Part shown: piece by piece, positions 47,452 through 61,306 of the stretch
Position numbering within the stretch: the first letter of the stretch is position 1
How the letters are laid out: each line of letters starts with the position of its first letter
Program-made: the position numbers and the translations under genes
Notes under the pieces: model-generated
Told to the model about the DNA's origin: nothing
Database searches by the model: none
Seen by the model: the letters and a program-made list of their open reading frames with translations, nothing else
Origin: Monomorium pharaonis
Lineage: Eukaryota; Arthropoda; Insecta; Hymenoptera; Formicidae
DNA length: 64,000 bases
Reading direction: 5' to 3'
Assembly: GCF_013373865.1 (NCBI RefSeq)
Contig: NC_050477.1
Span: 2,810,763-2,874,762 of the forward strand

Positions 47452-49574
47452 TTCTTCCAAACATTAATCTATAGATTAATTAAAATTGTTAATAAAACAA
47501 AGCGAAGGAAAGTTTTTACATATTTCAGAGAAAATGTGTAGCAATGTATCGTAAAATTGTAAATTTGTGCATGAAAAAAATTATATAACAGACAGCATTC
47601 AACATACGTTACTTGGTAGATTAATTGTTTTTGATGTAGCGCTACTTAATGCCAAGATTGCCACAAATATTAATAACCACATGTTATGGAAAAAACTTTA
47701 TTTTTCGTTGTACTTTAATATTACACTCTTCTTGTTAATTCACTATCCAGGCTCGCGCGTTACTAACGGTTTGACGGCGTGCGTAAGATAAAGTTACACT
47801 GACGTTTAAAGTTTATCATCGGAGGGGGCAGAAGAGATACTGTGCTCTTCGATTGTACTGTTGTCAAGTTCGGATCATTAGCGTACCGTTACTTTTAAGG
47901 CGGATATTTTTGGATTTTCGAAAAATGTTATCAAAATATTACATTATGGTTGACTTTTTAGATGATATTCATGAATTTCTAGTTACATATACGATAAGAC
48001 GGTTCAAGATATATCAAGATATATTTGCAATTGTTTAGAAATAAATTTTTTCGTATTGCTCTTATTATAGTGTATAACACTTGCACATATCGCGGCAAAT
48101 TATATATTGCAAAAGTGGCCTTCAAGAATTGTCTGTGACAAAAAAGTTCCATTTGTCTTATTTACATTATGCTATCTTATATCAGTAAAAATAAGTCTAA
48201 AAAAAGAATATTTACAGGTAATTAGAATAAAATTTCGAAAAGGAATAAAAATAATGTTGTAAAACATATGTTTGGAAAATATTCAATGTTTTTATAGTAT
48301 CTCTACTTTTTTTCGAAATTTATACATTCTAATCGCATAAAAATATATTTTTTTAGATTTCTTTGCTTATGCAAAATAGCACTAAATAACTCAGCTCTTT
48401 ATAGACAGCTCTTTTGAAGTCACCTTTTCAACAATTTATGATTTACCATACTATTGTTATCAACATATTGCAACGTCATCTTTTTAAAAAGAATTAAATC
48501 TTTTGCATTCACCTAATTATTAAATAATTTGAATATTTAAAACAATTTAATTCTTTCTAAATATTAATATTAATTGCAAATTAATATTTTAATAATTTGA
48601 ATATATTTAGACGTGAGCAATTTATTATCAAAATGCAGTTATCAGAATATCTAAATATCAGAATAAATATTAAATTTATCATCATTTATTTATCATTAAT
48701 GTTTCTTAACATTTCTGAATCTAGGGAACATAATATTATTATACACATGCAAATTATCGTTTAAAGGTAAACTGTGAATAAAGCTACGAAATACATTTTT
48801 GCGCCGCTATACGTCGCACACATTCTATCTGAATTCCAATTGTTATTAAAATTTGTTATCAATTGCGATAACAGATTATTATCTATTTTATTTCCCTCGA
48901 TGCAAAGTTTAATGAAATATATTTATAAAAATTTTAGTAAAAATGATTTATTATATCTCTCAAATAAAATATATTAATTGTTTACAAATATGTATTACAT
49001 ACAAGTATATGTATATTAGACATAATTATAAGTTTCATTAATTTATTAATGAGAATAACAGAATTTAGATTTCTTTCTTCTGATATTTTTCATTTTATAT
49101 ACGTATATCTTTTAACATTTGTAGTATTTGACTAATTATTTATCTCATTTTATTTCATTATTTAATTATTTTCTTACATTAATTTAAATTTTTTTGTTTT
49201 GATTCTTTTCATTATTAAGTTTTTTATTTAACGCAAATGTGACATTTCACAATTTTTATATATAATGTCTAAAAAAATACCTTACAATTTTAAATCTTTA
49301 ACATCTTATCAAAAGACATCTAAAAATTTTTCAAAAAGTCATGTATAAATTATATATTTTTGTAAAATAATTTTAAAAAATATACAATTATTTACATTAC
49401 CGGCTGTGTAATATTTATTGATTAAAATATATATAACATGGCCAATTTAGATGTAACGTAGCCTGTATGTAAATTATATTGAATATTATCTATTTAGTTG
49501 ACATAAACGTTATTTTATTTTTCTTAACATTCTTAACAATAAAGATAGTCATTAAATAGAAAGCATAATGTATC

Positions 49575-49577
<3 letters not shown>

Positions 49578-49610
<33 letters not shown>
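49578..49610. repeat. GT microsatellite
   Basis: About 16 GT units. Confidence 0.95.
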
Positions 49611-49611
<1 letters not shown>

Positions 49612-49735
49612 TATATTTATAAAAATATTAAAAAATAGACATATAATTCTTTCAAACTGTAAGAATGTAAATTTTAACTAATAATAAATAACAAATGCAA
49701 AACCCAAAAATGTGACATAACTATTTTTCTGAATT

Positions 49736-49780
49736 AATTGTTTTATAGAAATATTTTTCTGATATTTCTATAAAACAATT
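49736..49780. repeat. Perfect 19-bp inverted repeat (hairpin)
   Basis: AATTGTTTTATAGAAATAT at 49736-49754 is repeated in inverse at 49762-49780 with a 7-nt loop. No U-tract terminator logic applies in a eukaryote. Function unknown. Confidence 0.85.
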
Positions 49781-51940
49781 AAAATTTTTAGATATCTCTT
49801 AAATAAATTCAAAATATTGTAATGTCCTCTTTTGAGTTAATATTCAAATAAAATCATATAAACTGTAATTGTAAAAAAAATTGTATAATACTAAATATTA
49901 TAACAATCTATAAAAATATTTGAAATATTTTTATCAGAATGTAAATTTTAAAGCTCTTATATTAATTTTGTCTTGATTAAACCATGTTTTATGCAATTTC
50001 ATATAATATTATAAGAAGAAAAATAACATTAGTTGTACTATACCCTTACATATGGTATTTAACGACGTTTAACTAGACACACACAATTCGAACATTATTA
50101 TTATATAAACTCGTATCCTGGTTACGAGTGATTTAGAAACTTTGAGGTCATCAAGCATTTGTCACGATGAAGGATAATTGAGCTACTAGTATAAAGATAT
50201 ATATCATATTCGGCAATCTTCATTAATTGACAGGTTTCCTCATTCTTACACCTAAAATTGTTATTAAAATATTTGAACAAACTTGCAATGTCAATAATTC
50301 TCAAATTATAATTTTTTTGTACAGAGTAATTATAGAAAAATAGAATAAAATTTAGGAAGAAATATAAAATCAACGTGCTAAGAACTGTTGTAAAAATTTT
50401 GACAATTTGTGTAAGAAAATCAACTTTAAAAAAATCAAATTGCACTATTAATTGTCAGAACACTGACCGCATCATTTCTTCGATTAACATGCGGTAGTCA
50501 ACAAATTTGTGACAATTAAGCCACTTAATGCAGATGGCACACGTGGAAATATCTATGTTATATACGTTGACGCGTTTGGCTTCGTATACTCGCAAATATT
50601 TTTAGAGACTAAGTTAATTGAGGTTAAATGAGAAACAACTGTGCAGTAGTAGCTTTTGCACATTTAATAATCAACTGTACACAATATTAATGTATAATTC
50701 AGCATTTAATAGTACATTTTCACAATAAGTGTAAGAAAATTAATTAGTTGTTTTTTATATAACTGGTTTTAAAATTTTATATTCTTTAAGGATATATAGA
50801 TTTTCTTATTAGAAAATTAATAATAATAATCAATATTAATTTCTTTAAGAATATCTCTTTTAAAAAATATCAAAAAGTATTCATTTTAATTTGTTTTATG
50901 TAAGATAATATTAACTTATTACTATGTAATTTCCTAAATAATTAAATCAACAAGTTGTATATCTTAAATAATAATCTATTTAGCATAAAAAATTGTTATG
51001 GATTACTGCAATTATAATATATATTTTTTGTTCAAATCGGCTTAAATTAAAATTAAATTTTATATTTCTTGTAAATATATCGTCTGTATTTCAATTTTAG
51101 ACTATTAAATTTCAATTTTATAAAAATAAAAAAGTTCTGTTATTTAAATAATAATAAAAAACTCGATTTTAATGCTTTTAGTATATTATACAATAGGTAT
51201 AACAAGACATAAACGTGAAAAAATTGCAATTTAATTTACAATTTTTATTATTTACATTATTAATAGCCAAATAATAACTGAAAATAAAATATTAAAAATA
51301 CGAATACATACGTTATTAAACGTACACTTCGGTTCTAAAATATTCTTATTAAATATTTGTGCGCTTTTATTTGGAATATAGTATTTATGTATCTCCACGT
51401 AATCCTTTTAACGGAAAAATTCAGTGTAATGTAATAAAATAATTTTCGGATGCGCTTAATTAAAAAAAAACGTTTTATTTAAAAAAAATTAAATGATTTT
51501 CTTTAAAAAGTTTTTTGCTTCTTGATATTAAAGATTATTTTATTTTAATCTCAAAAGACTTTTTGTGTATATTGTCTTTTCAATCTTTTAAACCACGAAA
51601 GCCAATTTCATGGAATACATATTTAAAAATCTAAACGTTCTCTTTAGATGTATATTGTAATTTAGTTAGATTTTTTACTGAATAGCATAAAGTTACGCTT
51701 CAAACTACGCTGCACCCTCACCAATTCTGTCCGTTTTATTTTAACTTGTTTGATGGTTGTACTTACGATTATCTATTGTATAGTATTAATTTTATTATAT
51801 AATAAATAAATAATGACTATGAAAACGACACACATGCTAACAATAAAATAATTCATTAAAAATTATTTTTCCATTAAAAATAACTTTTACAGTATATAGG
51901 TGAATATATAATATTCTACAAAAATTTATATTAATTATAA

Positions 51941-51948
51941 ATATATAT

Positions 51949-52006
<58 letters not shown>
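51941..52006. repeat. AT microsatellite
   Basis: TA/AT dinucleotide run with two ATACAT interruptions. Confidence 0.95.
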
Positions 52007-52009
<3 letters not shown>

Positions 52010-54295
52010 TTTATCTAATATAAAATAGATACTCATACACATAGATGTACTCGGATGACTGACAAATTAGTAAAAAGGAACAAAGCATTAAAAATGTAGC
52101 TAGAGCGGACAGATCCATAATTAATATTCCATGGTTGATTTTACAACCGAGTCTAGAAGATACTGGAAGTAGTCGTACTTCTATCATCACACGCGTAAAA
52201 TTGCAGGTTGCAAACCCGATGTGTTTTTCTGTTATGTCCTATGTAACGGCGCCGCGTCCCGACGTGACGTTTGGCGCCGGCATCCCTTCTCTTTGGTGGA
52301 GAACAAGCGACTTGAAAGACTTTTCTTGACTTACGTCTCTGAATATACGGTAGTCGTCACGCTTGAGCCGTCGGTTTCACACGATTTGCAAACGAGAATA
52401 CAAACAAGTGCATTTTCTAATAACGCCCACGCTAACGTGACATTACACGAGTGCGCAAATTCTAGCTTTCGATTTTATAAATCAACCGGATTTCTGAGTA
52501 AGCAGAATACGAATTTATGCGCTGCGTTGTTTAATCAATATATGTTAATGTGTGTGACGCAAGTTAATTTTTTTTTATTTTGTCAATATCCAATAATAAG
52601 TTTAAAAAATTTTAGTTACTAATAGTACTGCTATTGATAATATATTCCGTATTTTTTTATAATATAAAAAAATCAATAATTGATTTTACATTATATATAA
52701 TTTATTATTTGAATCTGGCTTTCACGCATTGTTACATATCTTGCATTAATTTTAAAAGGTTCTTTAATATATGTTAAAAAAATTTATTGTAACTTAAATT
52801 GTTTTGGTTTTATAATATATAGTAGTTAAAAATTAAAGTTTTGTTAAAATCTATTTGAATTAACGAAATAAAATCGATTTAATATTTAATATTTATTTAT
52901 GTCCTTAAAGTTTTATTTGCAACAAATTCTTTCTTCGAATTGTTTGCAACTTCTCGTGAAGGAATGCACATAATTGAAGAATTACAGTCACAAGTTTCTT
53001 GTAACCTTGTAACTTGCACAGGTCATTATCGTTTCTTTTGGTATTTAAAAAATGCAAGAGAGTGTCTGTAAAAATGTGCTGAAAATTGCAAATTTTTCTG
53101 ACTACATATTGCCTGTAATTTCCGCACGTGAATCATAATTAGGCTGCAACAGACATGATAACAGTAATAACATGGTAATAACAGCGAAGAAAAATTGTAT
53201 CTGTGAGAGGAGTCATTTGAACATTGCCATTTTCTGTGTCCTTCATAACAGAGTTTGCTTCTTCCCTTTTCTTTTCCTCCGTTTACAGGTTCAATGTCCT
53301 GTCATTCTGTATTATGTTATCTATAAAAATATTGCTAATCGTCACTCTTAAAGACTTAATTTTGCATTTTATAAGATACACAGATATAAGATACACAAAA
53401 TTGGAGGCTACAATATTACGATATTGAAGATATCAGTGCGACTGAAAATTGCATTAACAAAATTTTTTCATCTAGATACTACACAATATAATTATACAAC
53501 TAACATCGTTAGACTGAATATAAACAAAGTTTTACCAAAAGTTCACTTTCTAATTATGTAAATCGTAGCTGTTGATTTCTCTATTTTCCATGCTAATGTG
53601 TACTTATGTCATAACTTATCTGATATCTGAAGAAAACTGGAAATTATCTTTGTGATTCAAATGAGATAAAAAGCAATGCTAATATACCCCGACAAGGCTA
53701 GTAATTACTCATGTAATGCATATATACATACGTATGATTTAAGGATCCTGTCATCAGTTCTACGATTTCTGCATTAGAAAATTAATTAAAGTAGTGTATT
53801 AATAATTAATTCAATATTATAATAAAAATCATAATTAGAACGTAGAAGTTGTCAAGATTTGTTTCATTTTTCTTATTCAGTTTTCAAAATAATTAATATT
53901 CTCTCTTATTAATTCCTTCTAATTAAGTGTTATTTGTTTATTTACTGTATCAGTTAGCCTTGTTATAGCTAATCGAGAAATGTGTCTGTCATTGTAAAAA
54001 AGAATTTCTTGTTAAACTAAGTAGGAGAGATAGAAGAAGTAGGCGAGTAGGTGCAAAAAAAGAGAAAAGAGATTAGAAAATAGAAATATTCGATCGCGTT
54101 TATGTGCACATATAAAAATTGTTAATCTTATTTATTAAAAAATTAATTACAAATAAATAATAAAATTAATAGTTTGTAATAATCTATGTCATTAACTTAT
54201 CATTTATCATTTTATATATTTTATTGTTTAATGTTACAGAAATCCAAATACAAAAATAATAAAACTTTGCAAAACGTGGAAGCAGACAAAGTGAT

Positions 54296-55552
54296 ATGAA
54301 GAAAACAAAAACAAACTCTTCTGAGTATGGTACGTTTTTTTGATAATAAATTAATTTAAATTAATTAAAGCGCTCATCAATAGAAATAAGTATTAAATTC
54401 ATTTACACGTTATATTAAATCGAATTTAAACAATTTGAGGAATTTAAGAAAATAAAGTCATACATTCTAGTTTATTTTGTTAAACAATATTGTAAATTAA
54501 ATCTTTAATACAAGTTTTTGTCTAGACGTTTATTGCTTATTTCTGACATATTTTTTCTTCTGTATTTTTTATCGTTTTAGTATTTTTTCATGTTTTATAT
54601 GTAACAATTTAAAAAAAAAATAAGTTTTATCATTATTAAAAAAGATAAATCTTATCATTAGACACAAATCTTAATAAAAATATAGTAAAACACGAACAAC
54701 TGCAGTAAATGATAAGTCTCCTTTTCGCAAAGCAAAAGTCGATATTCCAAATTTTAAGAATTTCTTATCCTTAAAAAATTCGAGCCACATTTATTTCGGC
54801 ACGTACATATGTAACAATGTTAGGATAAATCTGTATCGCACGACGGACACATGGCAGCTTGAAAGGCAAGACTGACCTTTCGAGTCGCCGAAGAAGGATG
54901 TCGATGTAAGTTGGAGCGCCCGAGATCGAAGGTTGTCTTCTTGATGTCTCGAGGTTAGCATGCATTTTATGGTTTACATGCACTCTCTAGCGTTTTTCCT
55001 TCTGCAAACTGGTTTTATCGTTTATCAGTTATGTTGTAATACATAATAATATATATATTTATTACTATATATATATCGATTCTATTGTCATGTTAAAGAC
55101 GATACTCACAGTTTGTATATTTAAATAAGTCTTAAGTATTGTCTTAAGAAAAACTAACTAAAGTCGTATTAGCATCTTAAGACGTTATTTAACATAATCT
55201 TGAAAGAAGAACGGATTATGAATATCAATCATAAAATGATAGTTAGTAATATGTACATTAGCTGAGTTTCGAGTACGTCAAATTCATGTACACAGCAACA
55301 TACATCTGACTTGTGAGATTTAATTACAAAAATAAGAAATATTCATTAATTTCTTCATGATTAATTTTTTATTGATTTTAATTGCTTAATTTTTTTAATA
55401 ATATACTCTTAAAGTTCACAATCAGATATCTAAACATTGCGTTAATTTTTTTCACACAATTTAATACGTTCATTCACCTATATAATATCAAGAAAATTGT
55501 TTGATGCTCTCAGATCTCGTTATTCGGAAATATTAATAAGAAAAAAGGAGAA

Positions 55553-55649
<97 letters not shown>

Positions 55650-58600
55650 ACGGTTAAACTTATAAATATGTATGAATGATTTATCACGAACAAGCAAGAT
55701 TAAACATTTTATTACGTAGCTGCTGCGTCTAACAATTGTAATTACTTACAGATTGATGATTTAATTTCAATTTTCTGGTATCGAACGAGGAAAATCACAA
55801 ATTGTTTTTCTCATCTATAAACTAATGGATCTGTCTTTCTAACTTGTTAGATTGTCTATGTAAATATGTGATTGTTTCCATATTATTACTATACTTGCGT
55901 ATTACTACTTTCTGGAAACCATTACATATACCATATATTGACAATCATAAATTATCAGATGTGCAAATAAAGTCCGTATGACAAAGAAATAAGTACGTTC
56001 TGATGAATGTATTTCCAATGCAGATGTATGTATTTCAATTGTTTAATCAATTTAATCAATTCAATTTGTAATAGTTGAAGTGTTTGTATAAACAATTACT
56101 CAAAATTATAATTTTTTGTTTTAAAACAAATGTTTTTTTCATGTAAAAGTTCTAATAATTATACAAAATCCTATATTAAATTTTATAATGCATTTTTTCT
56201 TTAAAAAGTTCGATAAATTTGAAATTCGATAAATAATTTCCAAATGACGTAGTTAATGATCTGATAAACGTTCGCAAAATTAATTGAGAAACTGTAAATT
56301 AATTTCACCACTTTAATGTAATAAATTTATAATTAAAATCACGTATAAATAACGAACATAATTACAACACATCCATGCGCAAAAAAAATTTTTTTCAAAA
56401 GCAATATATCATGAAGATAAAGATTCCATGCAAAGTTTTTTTTATCGTACATGTGTTTTATCAGCACATATTACGGTCAATAATTATATTAAGCTTCGTT
56501 ATGACTTGTTATCGCTTATAACGTTAGAAGTAAGAATAATTTATCTGTAATTTATTTCTATGTGTGAAAATTCTCTCTGTAAAAAATCACAATCCAGATC
56601 GACATTATAATCCAAAATTAATAAAAATTTACGATTTTTAATTAATAGAATACGATTTATAAATACTCAAAATAGAAGTATTCCTTTAAATTGCAGCACA
56701 TGTGAATGCCAAGCAAATTCCTAACGGTAAGGATGATCATGTCGATTCTGACGCAAATGTGGACGCCGTGCAGATCGCGATCGGCAATCTCGGCAGGTGG
56801 CAAATCATCGTATGCCTGGCAATCTCTTTGGTCAAATTTCCGGTAGCATGGCATCAATTAGCAATCGTTTTTATGGCACCTCATCAAGATTATAATTGCA
56901 CGGAGCCTGCTACTGCGGAAGAATACTCCAAGGACCAATGCACGGTTAATCTTAACGGCACGCTGGTAAAATGTACGGAATGGGAGTATGACAGAAATCT
57001 ATTTCCCGAGACCATCATATCGCAGGTAAATGTATATTGTGAATTTCAAATCGGTGTTTTGCGGATACAAACAAATGTATCGATAAACAATGGTCATGCA
57101 TAAGCAATAAATTTTTTTTATTTACTTAAAAACTATGTAGAAAAATAAATAACTTTTATATATTTTTTTTCAGTGGAATCTAGTCTGTGATCGGACGCAC
57201 TATGCGAATATTCAACAGTCTATTCTTATGTTCGGAGTGCTTCTCGGTAATATAATCTTCGGCAGTTTATCAGATAGGTAAGTATCATCAAATACATGAT
57301 TTTTAATCGTATAATCATATATGTATTAATTATAAAAAAATGAAAAATATATAGAAAATATATTCACAGATATGGTAGGAAAATGCCGTTGATGATTTCT
57401 GTTATTCTTCAACTTTTATCAGGCATTGGATGCGCCGTGGTACCTTGGTTTTACGCATTATTATTGATGAAGTTGTTAAGTGCATTAGCCACTGGAGGCA
57501 CGATGGTTACTAGTTACGTTATCTGTGAGTTCTTTATTTATAAATGTAAGAAGTTATTACAAAGTACATTAAAAGAAATTTTTTAAAAAGCACATCAACA
57601 ATTTTAAATAACAAAATAAATTTGTTATAATTATGCGACTATTTTTGTACAAAAATTAGTGTAACATTTGGTGTCAATTTAAATAAAAAATAGATTGCTA
57701 ATAAAATAAAAGAATTATAACATCATCTTCGATATCTTTTACAGGTATGGAAATAGTAGGTACACAATGGCGTGCCGCCATCACCGTTTTATATCAAATT
57801 CCATTCAGTTTAGGCCACATGTCGCTAGCAGGACTTGCGTTCTGGTTCCGACATTGGCAACAATTACAGATTGCCATCACACTTCCATCTATTGTTCTTT
57901 TAAGTTATTGGTGGATAGTACCTGAATCACCCAGATGGTTATTAGCTATGGGAAAACAGAGAGCAGCATGTGAGATATTGCAGAAGGCAGTCAATATTAA
58001 CAAGGTTGAAAATGTAGACATTCCCGAAGTAGTGAGGAAACATTGTTTGCATCAAGTAAGAATTACAATCCATTTTCAATTAAAATATTTCGACAAATAT
58101 ATACAGGTATTCTTTTACTTATGATTACCTCGACTTACAAATTTTCAAATTTGTGACCGACATTAACTCCCTTTAACATTCACTTTTAGAATCTTAAAAA
58201 ATCTACGCTGGACTACAAGGCTTCGTTTTTCGACTTGCTTCGCACGCCAAACATGCGAGTTAAATCACTCTCTATTTTTTTCAACTGGATCGTTTGCGGA
58301 ATGGGTTTGTTTGGGATATCACAGTACATTGGCCAGGTCGGTGGCGACATTTTCCTTAATTTCGCAATGTCCGGTGCCATACAGATTCCTGGGAATTTCG
58401 TCGCGTGGTGGGCAATGAACACACTAGGTCGACGGATTACCCTGATTTGCAGCAATTCTATAAGTGGCGTAGCCTGTCTATTCTTAATCATCGTCTCAGA
58501 CAGTAAGAAATCTTGCTACATAAATATAATCTGTTATTTTACATATAATACTTTTGTAACGTCCTCCCTCTTACTTTTGAACGATTAATGAAACGAGTTT

Positions 58601-59704
58601 TGAGCAAAAATTATTCTTGCTGTATCTACTGTATCCTGGCAATATCATTCTGATAACTACGAACCGTTTAAGTGTATTGGTAATTCGTTCATTTTTCATA
58701 GATATGGCATGGCTAAGACTGCTCTTGGCATGCCTCGGTATTGTCGGAATGTCGGTGTCGTTTACAACAGTCTACCTTTTCTCCGGAGAGCTGTTTCCTA
58801 CAGTCGTGAGGAACATTGGAATCGGCGCGAGTAGTATGTGTGCTAGAGTAGGCTCTATCATGGCACCCTTTGTAGTATCTTTGGTAAGTTTAATTACAGT
58901 CGACCGTAAACACAATAGATTAACACCTCGATTCTCGTCTGCATAAAGATTTGAATTAAATTGTTGCTACAATTTTATGCTAATGCTAAGAGAATTTGAA
59001 AGTCATCAGATGTTAATAAGTTTTCTAGATTACCAATCGTAGGTATTATTTCAGAATTTTATAGAGACGTGGCTACCACCCACTATATTCGGAGTTTTGC
59101 CTTTGATTGGATCCGCATTGTGCCTATTATTGCCCGAAACTGCCGAATGTACATTACCAGAAACTCTTCAAGATGGCGAAGAATTCGGAAAGTAAGTAAT
59201 CGGTATTTCTACATAGACACCTCCTAATTTTTTTGTACTTTTTTGTACTTCATACATTATATCATATATATGTATATATTATATCAATTTCTATACATGA
59301 GCATATGAATACGTTGCATGTAAATAAGTATTGATCTCTTTATGCGCTACCAATTTCGGCGTGAAAGATTTCATTCTTTCATAAATAATACAAATAGAAC
59401 AATGACACGTGACAAAATTTATGATACTTAGAATATTTTTGATGCTTAGCATATATATTTTTTTGTATTTTTCATCTGAATTATTAAAAAAATAACTTGA
59501 TATATGCTTGTATATAGAACACAGATATAAATAAATTTCCTGCAATTTATATCCAAATATGTGGTTTGAATATTATTCAATGGTCTAAATATATGGTTTG
59601 AATATTATTCAATACTACATTATAAAACATATTGCTTTTTTATATGCAGGAAGCATAAGTTAAAAGAAAAACGTGGAGATTTAGAAGCAGAAGCGACATT
59701 CTAA
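54296..59704 (+). CDS. Organic cation transporter (SLC22-type MFS)
   Basis: Predicted plasma-membrane transporter of organic cations or carnitine-like solutes, resembling insect Orct proteins. Exons 56697-57025, 57174-57277, 57370-57524, 57745-58055, 58190-58502, 58702-58883, 59055-59191 and 59650-59704 join in phase. A candidate first exon 54296-54329 (MKKTKTNSSEY, donor GTACGT) completes the frame to 539 aa, a normal family length, but is supported only by phase. Landmarks are the large extracellular loop with NC and WN-LVCDR, MFS motif SLSDRYGRKMP after TM2, the SLC22 motif PESPRWLLAMGK in the central loop, and ELFPTVVRNIGIG in the second half. The C-terminus KKHKLKEKRGDLEAEATF is cytosolic. 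Confidence 0.88.
55110..55225. mobile_element. Palindromic MITE, copy B
   Basis: Shares AAGTCTTAAGTATTGTCTTAAG-type left sequence and CGTATTAGCATCTTAAGAC with the copy at 13169-13310, and its right end reads GGATTATGAATA, the complement of the TATTCATAATCC-like end. It is more degenerate than copy A. Confidence 0.55.
55541..55647. repeat. GA microsatellite
   Basis: About 100 bp of GA/GAAA repeats. The apparent Glu/Arg-rich frame through it is not a gene. Confidence 0.95.
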
Positions 59705-60412
59705 AGAAAAACTACATCTACGTCACAACGAAGTCTTAAATATTTCAGAAAAAGCGAACGCGCGCTTAACATATATATATATATACGTATGCGACACGTG
59801 CGTGCGTGTATTATATCAAATTACAAATGATCTGAGTGTTAATCATGCCGTTGAATCAAGTGTTAGTATAAAGCATATGCACATATTTTATTTATTATGT
59901 TACTTTCGTAATATTAACAACATTAGCTTTACAGTTATTCATCTCATCATTCAACATTTTGATTTTCATACTTTTCATAATATTATAATTTAAAACTTAT
60001 CAGTTTCAAATATAGAAAAATATATATTTTATAGAAAAAATGTACATAATAAATATTTTTAAAAAAGCACATAACTGTATCACTGTGTTTTGCAAGAAAT
60101 TCAGACAAAAAGTATAGCAGCAAGTATTAATTATATTTTTACTGCCAAATAAATAAGTATACGTGATTATTATGTAAGATATTTCAGCAAATGTATAAAT
60201 AAAAGTTCTCTTTTGTAAAAAAAACATTTTTATTTATTAAATATATTCGATATAACTCAAAATCGACAACATTTTGTTTTCCTTCACTCTTTAAACATTA
60301 TTATTGCTTTTGTTTCGTAATTGTTGTCATGTAAATATCAGATATCAATTAATATTACCAATCATAAATTCCGTTCACATATTGTATTTCTTATTTCTGT
60401 GTACACACACAC

Positions 60413-60456
<44 letters not shown>

Positions 60457-61215
60457 CACATTATAAAATTTTATAATATCTTATTCCACTTGTAGCAAAT
60501 GTTATGCAACATTATTTATTTCTCAGACTTTTTCTCGCAGACAATTCTTCGAAATGGTTATATTATTTGTTTTATAATTGTACAACACCTTACGCGAGAT
60601 AGTTCCTCCATTCAACTTGCGCAATAAAATAGTGAATAATTTACGATTATCATGTTGTGGTATTTATAATCTTTTGGTCTTGGAACTAAAGATATAACCT
60701 TCAGATAATGCGGAACTACAATCACAATGGTAAAGAATAAAAGAATCATTCAAATTTTTCCAATATAATAAAATTACATAATCGATAAAATGTAATTTTA
60801 ATTTACCAAAATTAATAATTTTTATTTTAATCATTAAAAAAATAAAGTCATTATTTAAATATTAATTTAATTTTAATACATAATTTTAACCTTTTCGGTA
60901 ACAAAAAAATTAAAATTACCGTTTGACTTAATAATACAGAATTTGTAATGTTACTAAAAAATCTGATATGTCATTATTCAAGCTCATATATACATATATA
61001 TATATACATATATATGTATAAACATGGAGAAAAACACATCTAGAGACAATTAACATTAAATAAAATTTATTTAACATTAATTGAAAAGAACATACATAGC
61101 TTTGTTATTAATTAATTTATTCGTCCAAAGCTTAGATTTCATTTTTCTATCATATCCGGCACTTACATATTGTAAATATTTTTATCCCAAAGTCATCGAC
61201 ACTTACGATTGGACG
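59705..61215. other. Intergenic region between transporter and yellow/MRJP gene
   Basis: AT-rich. Holds a CA microsatellite at 60402-60456 and short ATATAT runs. No gene seen. Confidence 0.6.
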
Positions 61216-61219
61216 AAGG

Positions 61220-61306
61220 TATAAAAGCCAGTACCATGATGTATTATAGCGTCATTCCTTCTTGTATCGTCACGAAGAAGGCTGCTTTTCACAAGTTGGA
61301 GTTCAA
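61220..61306 (+). promoter_or_regulatory. TATA box and non-coding first exon of the yellow/MRJP gene
   Basis: TATAAAAG at 61220-61227 is followed about 30 bp downstream by an initiator-like TCATTC (near 61252), and the transcript would then reach a strong donor, CAA|GTAAGT, at 61306/61307. This gives a short leader of about 55 nt. The intron would run to the acceptor TTTTTTTGTAG ending at 62421. The core promoter of a strongly expressed secreted-protein gene often looks like this. Confidence 0.6.

Larger units (their letters stand above)
47452..54295. other. Gene-poor intergenic region
   Basis: 6.8 kb, strongly AT-rich, with no gene I can support. Contents are a GT microsatellite (49578-49610), a 19-bp perfect inverted repeat (49736-49754 / 49762-49780), an AT tract (51941-52006) and a CpG-rich pocket (about 52230-52450). 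A 107-codon frame on the - strand (50445-50122) has one hydrophobic segment but no ATG and no recognised family. Short frames near 47567, 48774 and 53224 are unconvincing. Confidence 0.5.
54330..56696. other. Region upstream of the well-supported transporter exons
   Basis: Intron 1 if the first exon at 54296 is right. Contains a second palindromic MITE copy (about 55110-55225) and a GA microsatellite (55541-55647). A GC-richer pocket at about 54780-54980 has a 70-codon open frame on the - strand, not recognised. No other gene seen. Confidence 0.5.

Noticed and set aside
55497..55679. Glu/Arg/Lys-rich open frame
   Set aside because: Produced by the GA microsatellite.
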